NCBI GenBank assembly: GCA_002270565.1
Contig: NQMI01000001.1
Location: forward strand, 1,291,618 to 1,355,617
Length of the DNA stretch: 64,000 nt
Direction of reading: 5' to 3'
From: Stenocarpella maydis
Taxonomy: Eukaryota > Ascomycota > Sordariomycetes > Diaporthales > Diaporthaceae
Shown: positions 57,932-64,000 of the stretch, piece by piece
Position numbering within the stretch: position 1 is the first letter of the stretch
Layout of the letters: every line of letters starts with the position of its first letter
Program-made: the position numbers and the translations under genes
The notes under the pieces: generated by a model
Told to the model about the DNA's origin: nothing
Seen by the model: only the letters and a program-made list of their open reading frames with translations
The model's database searches: none

Positions 57932-60900
57932 CTAGACAGGACCATACTCAGATATCACGCTCTTAGGCTCGACGTATTTCCCCAGGGGCCGATACTCAAT
58001 ATCGCCGTATCCAAAAGCCTTCGTGCCACCAATCTCGAGACCTGCAGGCACCTCTGTCCACCGCGGTGAACAGGTAATGCCAATCACCGTCACGCGGTAT
58101 CCGTACTTGAACTCGGGCACCCCGAGTGCCCTGCCGGAGCCATTGTCCAGGATTGCGATGAGGTCTGGCACCGAAGCTATCACTCGTGTCGTGCCGTCCG
58201 CTGCCGTGTGCTCTGCAAAGATGTTCTCGTTCTTGAAGGGAATCTTGAGAGTGCCTCCAGACGCCAAGGCGGCCGACCTAGTCGTCGAGGAACTGCATGC
58301 CTCATCGTCCAAGTCGCTGCCTTCAAAGGCGGCGATGTGAACAATACCGTACGAGTGTCCCTTGACAAGACGGCGCTCCACCGCCACGATCTTGCCCCTG
58401 AACAGCACTTTCGCAGCACCTGGGCCACCTGCCTCGTCGATGATCGACTCGGCCACTGTCGAGAGCGTGTTGCTAGCCTCGCACCTTGCGATGCATCTGC
58501 CTATCCTCCAAGCCAGGGAGCACGTGTTCAGGACGCCGTATTTTCTGACGTATTCCGTCTTGGTGGGCTTGGCAGCCATGCCCACACGGCTGCCCATCTC
58601 AGAGCACGACGCTCTGAGCGCTCTATCAACGATCTCATCATCGGGAGCCCGCGTCATGATTATACTCTTGCCGTCCCCCGAGTCTATGGCGCAGGGACAT
58701 AGCTCAAGTGGGGCGTGAACGGCCAGGGTCGTCTGCCAGTAGGTCGGGTACGCCCTGCCCATCCAGTCGCCGTCGATGATAGGGCTGTCAAAGAACTTTG
58801 AGGAGCCGACCAGCATCGGCTCCATCCCATTGGCGCCACCGATCTCCAGTCCCATCACGGCGTCGAACTTGTCATGGCCCATGTACTCCATGAGAACCTC
58901 GAACGCCTGGACCGTCTCGAGCGCCTGCAGCCTCTCGACGGAGACGGCAGGGGAGCCCATGTGACCGCCCCAGTAGATGCGTGCGTCGTCCCTCAGCGAG
59001 GACTGGTCTATTATTCGGATCTTGTGGCCGGATCTGAGAATGTCACGAAGCTGAAGGAAGCTTGCTGCAGGGCTGCCTCCACCCGCGCAGCCAAGCACGT
59101 AACAGCCATCTGCAAGCCAAGCCAGATCAGTCTCGCTGAGAAGCCACTCCGGTATGCCCTGCAGATCCTTCTCGATCAGAGGTTTATAAGCAAGCGGGTC
59201 AACCTCTTGGACGTCAACGGTCTTAATATGTAGGTTCTTGTGCTCCTCGATTCTGTCGTCGATGCCGGACAGGTCCTCGTCTGCCGCCTTGTCGAGCATG
59301 GGGGCCCTGAAGTCGATGTCTCCGACTGCCTTGACGATGGTTCGGACCTGATTCGAGACGTACTGCAGCGGAATACTTTCCACTTCGGCAATCGATATGC
59401 CACTCTCGACAGCTCCCGCTGATATCGCACGCTGCACCGCCAGGTCCTTGGCGCGCTGGATGGCCTGTGCCTCGGTCTGCTGGCTCGTGTTCTGGACGAT
59501 GTCGACGCTCCCGCAGACCCTCGAGATGGCCGCCCCCACCGCGTTCGCAACGTCGTGGAAGGGAGGCCGGACAACCTCGGACGCACCGGCAAGCTCTTCA
59601 GGGGCCAGCACGGCACCTCCGCCTACGAGCAGCACGGGAATCGGGTCTGCAGACGTCTTAACCACGTCGATAGCGCCGTCGAGGAGAGTCTTGATTCGGT
59701 CTCGCACAGAATTGATAAAGTCCTCGCGGAGATGCTTCACTGCGGTCGCATCACCCATCTCTGCTCGTCCCAGCGCCACTGCGATATCCGAGGCCGTGCA
59801 GGTCTGGCCACCAAACACCAGTGCTTCCTCAGTAAGGAAGTGCCCCACGGACTCCGGTCCAACTCGCACCCTGCCTTCCACCTCTCGCACGAGAGATCCG
59901 CCACCAAGGCCGATAGAGTGCAGGTGAGGCATCGAGTAATTGACCCTCACTCCTGCGACAGTGACGTAGGCGGAAGCCTGCCGCGGGAGGCCACTGGAGA
60001 GGATCACACCCACGTCGGACGTGGTGCCTCCAATGTCAACCACAACAGCAGACCTACTGCCGCCCGCATCGATCCCAGACAGGTACGCGGCGCCACGCAT
60101 GGAGTTGGTCGCACCCGAAGAGAACGTCTTGATGGGCATCCTGGCAGCTGAGGAAGAGTCCAATATGGTGCCGTCGTTCTGGGTGATGAACAGTGGGCAC
60201 GACAGGCCCAGCCTCTTCATAGCCAACCTAAATCGTCCCACCGTCCTCCTCGCGTAGCTGAGGATGGCCGCGTTCAGGATGCTCGCATTCTCCCGCTCCA
60301 GCAGCCCTATATTGGCCACCTCATGCGAGCATACGACGTCAACGCCCGGCAGCTCACGAAAGATGATGTCTCTCGCACGGTTCTCCTGCTGGAAGGTCTC
60401 GTCTATGGGCGAGAAGACCCCTACCACCACCACGGCTGTCAATCCCAGCGCCTTGATCTTCTGGCACTCCGCGACAACCTGCTCCTCCTTGAGCGGCGCC
60501 TCCTGTGAGCCGTCAATGTGAAGACCCCCGTCCACGATCCCGCAGTAGCCATTCAATATGGCCGCCAGGTCCTCCGGGAAGTCGGCAAACGGTGGGACCT
60601 CGCGCAGAAACGAGCGCGAGAGGCGGACGACGGCGACTTTTTGCAGGCGGCGCGAGTCCCTCTCCACCACGCTGTTGATGAAATGGGTAGTGCCCACGGT
60701 GACGCTGGCGATGCGCTCCGGGCTGATGCCGCCTCCTCCCCCGGCCGAGCTCAGCACGGCCCGTATGGCCTTCTCGATGCCCGAGGTGGCGTCTGGAGTA
60801 GTTGGCGTCTTCTTAAAAGCGAGCACGCCCCGGTCTGGGTCGCCGCGAGAAGCGAGGCCCACGTCGACGGCCACTGCGTCGGTGTTTGTGCCGCCGACGT

Positions 60901-60934
60901 CTACACCTATGCGGATTGATTTATCGAGCGTCAT
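57932..60934 (-). CDS. Hydantoinase/oxoprolinase HyuA-type protein fused to DUF917
   Basis: A single exon encodes 1000 residues. The N-terminal half is the hydantoinase/oxoprolinase fold (families Hydant_A_N and Hydantoinase_A), with sugar-kinase-like phosphate motifs GVDVGGTNTDAVAVD (about 8-22) and VVVDIGGTTSDVGV (about 290), VTVGTTHFINSVVERD, and LLVGGGAVLAPEEL near 440. From about residue 610 a DUF917 domain begins (WLADGCYVLGCAGGGSPAA; AVMGLEIGGANGMEPML). Such fusions are common in fungi, and the family is linked to ATP-dependent opening of five-membered cyclic amides such as hydantoins or 5-oxoproline. The exact substrate cannot be read from sequence. It faces an NCS1 permease across a shared promoter, which supports a role in using imported hydantoin-like or purine-derived compounds as nitrogen source. 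Confidence 0.88.
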   Translation of the reverse strand: MTLDKSIRIGVDVGGTNTDAVAVDVGLASRGDPDRGVLAFKKTPTTPDATSGIEKAIRAVLSSAGGGGGISPERIASVTVGTTHFINSVVERDSRRLQKVAVVRLSRSFLREVPPFADFPEDLAAILNGYCGIVDGGLHIDGSQEAPLKEEQVVAECQKIKALGLTAVVVVGVFSPIDETFQQENRARDIIFRELPGVDVVCSHEVANIGLLERENASILNAAILSYARRTVGRFRLAMKRLGLSCPLFITQNDGTILDSSSAARMPIKTFSSGATNSMRGAAYLSGIDAGGSRSAVVVDIGGTTSDVGVILSSGLPRQASAYVTVAGVRVNYSMPHLHSIGLGGGSLVREVEGRVRVGPESVGHFLTEEALVFGGQTCTASDIAVALGRAEMGDATAVKHLREDFINSVRDRIKTLLDGAIDVVKTSADPIPVLLVGGGAVLAPEELAGASEVVRPPFHDVANAVGAAISRVCGSVDIVQNTSQQTEAQAIQRAKDLAVQRAISAGAVESGISIAEVESIPLQYVSNQVRTIVKAVGDIDFRAPMLDKAADEDLSGIDDRIEEHKNLHIKTVDVQEVDPLAYKPLIEKDLQGIPEWLLSETDLAWLADGCYVLGCAGGGSPAASFLQLRDILRSGHKIRIIDQSSLRDDARIYWGGHMGSPAVSVERLQALETVQAFEVLMEYMGHDKFDAVMGLEIGGANGMEPMLVGSSKFFDSPIIDGDWMGRAYPTYWQTTLAVHAPLELCPCAIDSGDGKSIIMTRAPDDEIVDRALRASCSEMGSRVGMAAKPTKTEYVRKYGVLNTCSLAWRIGRCIARCEASNTLSTVAESIIDEAGGPGAAKVLFRGKIVAVERRLVKGHSYGIVHIAAFEGSDLDDEACSSSTTRSAALASGGTLKIPFKNENIFAEHTAADGTTRVIASVPDLIAILDNGSGRALGVPEFKYGYRVTVIGITCSPRWTEVPAGLEIGGTKAFGYGDIEYRPLGKYVEPKSVISEYGPV

Positions 60935-61636
60935 AATTTCTCACGGCAAGGTTTCATAGTACTGAGAGGCGAAGGAACTCGGTTGACAACGTTGTTTATG
61001 TGGGTACCCCTCGATGGGTATCACAAGAATTTAGGCCTGAGGCTGATGCTACCCATCTATGCCAGGAGAAATGATATGGGGCTGCAATCAAGGCCCTGAA
61101 AAGATCAGATCGTCGCAGCCGGAAACCTTTGTTAGTAAGAGTTGCACCTAGACCAGGCCGTTTTTATGTCTAGCAGCTGGTGACACTCCGAGATCGTTGA
61201 CGTTATTCTTCACAAATGCCGACCACATGGTTCTCACCCAGTCGGTGGGTGACCGGGCCGGTCGCTCTCGGCATACTGAGAGTGGAAACGGCGCCAAACC
61301 GGCGGGCGGAGAGATAGGCAAAGGCCGAAGGGCATCGCAAGATGTTGGAGAAAGACGAGATGTTGGAGACGCTCGTTCTACTAGCCTTATCAGAGTTTTC
61401 TGATTCCCACTTGGACAAACGTTCCGTTCTTGGGTATTTACCCGCGGATGATAAGGTGCCAAGCAGTCCCTGAATGCTGTTATTAGAACGATTCTCGTCG
61501 CTGCAACCTCGGGCGCATGATGACGACCGATGTTTCTCGTTACTTTGCTTATTTGTCGACTCATTTTCATTCTGTCGGAGACCACTGAGATGGTTTAGAT
61601 GTAGAAAACATCATACACAGGCACAGACGCTATAAG
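60935..61636. promoter_or_regulatory. Divergent promoter of hydantoinase and NCS1 permease
   Basis: The 702-bp spacer has three HGATAR matches: AGATAG at 61312-61317, TGATAAG on the minus strand at 61386-61392 and TGATAAG on the plus strand at 61449-61455. These are the sites bound by AreA/NIT2-type GATA factors during nitrogen limitation. The motifs are seen; regulation is inferred. A few short frames here are not considered genes. Confidence 0.55.
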
Positions 61637-63694
61637 ATGAGGCTACGACGTTTTCTGAGTTCGATCCGACTGTCCAACACGGATAAGTCAGTGGCCAACA
61701 TATGGATCAATGACGATAGTAAGCAGCTCCCGGAGGCATTTTCAAACCCGCTTGGGAATAATGGTTTCCTTTTCAGAGCTTATGTCATAAAAGCGATGAG
61801 CACCATGTATCCTGCCCCACTCTATGTCTCCATTGAGGCTCCAGGGCCTCTTCCTTAGTTCTTTGAAAGCTGACTACCAATACTGCAGTCCGCCCTCTGT
61901 CTCCTTCGCGGAGGACTTGGACGACTTGGACTTTCATCAGCTTCTGGCTGACCAACCAGATCGCTAGTAAGCGAACTCACCTCCCATACATGTCTAGCCT
62001 GAGGTGGAAGGCCCGTCTGACCGGAACCTCTTGACAAGTTTCAAATTGGCAACTCGGCGCGTCCCTGGTCGCAACTGGCCTGAGTGTGTGGCAGGCCGTC
62101 CTGGCGACACTCATCGGCAAGATCATAATATCACTGGTGGCCATATTCAACGGCTACGTGGGAGCGACATGGCACATCGGCTTCCCCGTCGTCTCTCGGT
62201 ACATCTGGGGGCCCTACGGCGCGTTCCTCCAGATCGTGCAGCGCATCATCCTCAGCTTGGTGTGGTTCTCCGTGCAGAGTTGGACCGGAGGACTCTGCAT
62301 CACCGTGATCCTGTCTGCCATATTCCCTAGCTTCCACACCTTGCCAAACGTCTTCCCCGAGTCTTCACACCTCGAGACGAAGCAGTTCGTCGGGTGGATC
62401 CTCTTCAACGTGGCCATGGCGCCCGTGCTGTACATACCGCCACACAAGATCCAGAACCTTCTTCTGGTATTCAACCTGCTCGCGGCCACGACTCTCGTGG
62501 CCATGTTGATCTGGTCGCTGGCTGCAGCCAAGGGTGGCGGGCCCCTGCTGTCCCAGGGGGCGAAACCTATGAGCTCGCGGGATCTGGGATGGTCCATCGT
62601 CTCGGGTGTGACAACCGTCATCGGAGGCATCGCAGTCGGTCTGACTAATGCCAACGACTATTCGCGCTTTGCGAGGCGGCCCGGGGATCAAGTCTTTGGC
62701 CAGTGGTTCTCAATCATGTGAGTAAATCCTCGGAAAGGAGCTTATAATTATGCCATCGATCTCTTGCTAAGACAGCCACAGAGTCTTTGGCACGATCTTC
62801 CCATTTCTCGGCTGTCTAGCCGCCTCTGCAACACAAGGTCTCTGGGGCGAGGCAATATGGAATCCACGTAAGTCCCAGAGACAGCAGGCTCCCCTCCTCT
62901 CAATTCCGTGTATCTGACAACCCGCGACACAAGCCGACATGGCCCAGAAGTGGCTCGACAATGACTATAGCTCTTCCTCGAGGGCCGGGGCCTTCTTCGC
63001 AGGAGTCGGCCTGCTCGCCTGCCAGGTCGCCATCAACGTGGTCGACAACGCTTACAGCGCAGGAATGGACCTCGCGGGCCTGTTCTGCTCCTACATAAAC
63101 ATCCGTCGCGGGGCGTACATCGGACTCCTGCTCAGCGTCGCCCTCTGCCCCTGGGAGTTGCTCTCGTCGGCCGCGGTCTTCATCTCGGTCCTGTCGGCGT
63201 ACAGCGTCTTTCTCGGCCCCGTCATTGGCATCCAAATCTGCGACTACTGGCTCGTCCGGCGCCAGAGGCTCAGGCTCTCGGACCTGTACCACCCGGGGCG
63301 GGACGGCATCTACTACTTCGTCGGCGGGTTCAACCCTCGCAGCTTTGTGGCCTGGGTCCTCGGCTTCGCCACGCAGCTTCCCGGGTTCGCCGCGAACGTC
63401 ACGCCGGACAAGGTCAGCGTCGGGCGCGCCTGGAGCGAGCTGTTCTACCTGGCGTTCCCGCTAGGCTTTGCCATCTCCTTCGTGGCTCACTATGTGCTGA
63501 ACAGGATCTGGCCACCTGCCGGGCTGGGCGTGGTTGATGAGGCGGATTACTACGGCAGCTTCACACCCGACGAAGCGCTGAAGCTTGGATTTGTGCCAGA
63601 ATCAGAGGTTGTTGAAGGCGTCCATTCGGATCCAGAGAGTAGCAGTGGTAAACCAAGGCAGGTGGATGTCCCCGTCCTGGGGAAACATTATTAG
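61637..63694 (+). CDS. NCS1-family nucleobase/allantoin/hydantoin permease
   Basis: Five exons (61637-61718, 61889-61966, 62039-62717, 62782-62867, 62934-63694) give 561 residues. The cytosolic start NTDKSVANIWINDDIRPLSPSR leads into TFISFWLTNQIAISNWQLGASL, and then GYVGATWHIGFPVVSRYIWG, VGLTNANDYSRFARRPGD and GPVIGIQICDYWLVRRQRL. These are signature stretches of the nucleobase:cation symporter-1 family (uracil, allantoin, hydantoin, thiamine carriers). About twelve hydrophobic helices are present. All four introns are GT-AG and each junction restores conserved text, notably the small 78-bp exon 2. Substrate is unresolved, but divergence from a hydantoinase favours a hydantoin- or allantoin-type compound. 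Confidence 0.9.
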
Positions 63695-64000
63695 AGCTTT
63701 TCCCCATTGTAATATGAAGCGTTTTGAGGGAGCTTTCGGTACATTGTCTAATGAATAAGCCCCTGGAGTAATATATAAAGGATTATTTCACCCAGAGGGC
63801 GCTTGTTTGATGAGCCGACTGCTTGGTAAGGCCGGGCAATTAAGAGATACTCAACCTGTATTAATATATAGCTAGAATGGTTGTTGAAAATAAAAAGAAT
63901 TACCTTTAGTGATTTTTACAGTGTTTTAATAAAGCTGTTACTTTATTAATAAAATTAGTCTTTAAAACTTATATAAGTTAAATAAATATGAAATACCTAA
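63695..64000. other. 3' spacer turning AT-rich at the window end
   Basis: After the permease the DNA stays mixed until about 63,850, then becomes strongly AT-rich, like the left end of the window. This may be the edge of another mutated repeat block. No gene is seen. Confidence 0.5.

Noticed and set aside
61148..61585. 145-codon minus-strand frame between hydantoinase and permease
   Set aside because: It has no family resemblance and occupies the shared promoter.

Overview
The window looks like nuclear DNA of a filamentous ascomycete (Pezizomycotina, most probably Sordariomycetes). The genes have short introns with GTAAGT/GTATGT-type donors, GC-rich third codon positions and typical fungal products such as Vps54, Mcm5, Pom34, Hid1, Spc3 and Xrn1. 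The left end has the AT-rich, stop-riddled, TpA-rich look of repeat-induced point mutation (RIP). I cannot name a genus.

Layout. Positions 1 to about 16,680 are an AT-rich nest of dead transposons. A minus-strand Ty3/gypsy chromovirus (about 1726-13718) was split by a plus-strand relative (5870-10147) that is still flanked by an exact 5-bp target duplication. To the right lie another chromovirus fragment, an LTR interrupted by a younger solo LTR with its own 5-bp duplication, and the tail of a pogo/Fot1-type transposase. Next to the pol relics sits a recurrent antisense reading frame with a cysteine-ladder-like pattern and a coiled coil. From 16.7 to 32 kb the DNA has normal GC content but few genes: a GPI-anchored wall protein (18219-19164, minus), about 8.5 kb with no recognisable gene, a small secreted thaumatin-like protein (27701-28294, plus), and about 3.9 kb of repeat-rich spacer.

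From 32 to 64 kb the DNA is gene-dense. It holds VPS54 (minus) divergent from MCM5 (plus); an AMP-binding-family protein with degenerate motifs (minus) divergent from POM34 (plus); HID1 (plus); an epoxide-hydrolase-like protein without catalytic residues (plus); SPC3 (plus); XRN1 (minus); and a hydantoinase/DUF917 fusion (minus) divergent from an NCS1 permease (plus). The last ~150 bases turn AT-rich again.

How the genes relate. Most are unlinked housekeeping functions: GARP tethering, replication licensing, nuclear pore, signal-peptide cleavage and mRNA decay. The one likely functional pair is the hydantoinase and NCS1 permease. They share a 702-bp divergent promoter with three GATA-factor (HGATAR) sites, which suggests a nitrogen-scavenging uptake and hydrolysis module. 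Gene models were built by hand from splice signals and reading-frame continuity; every multi-exon model below closes in frame.
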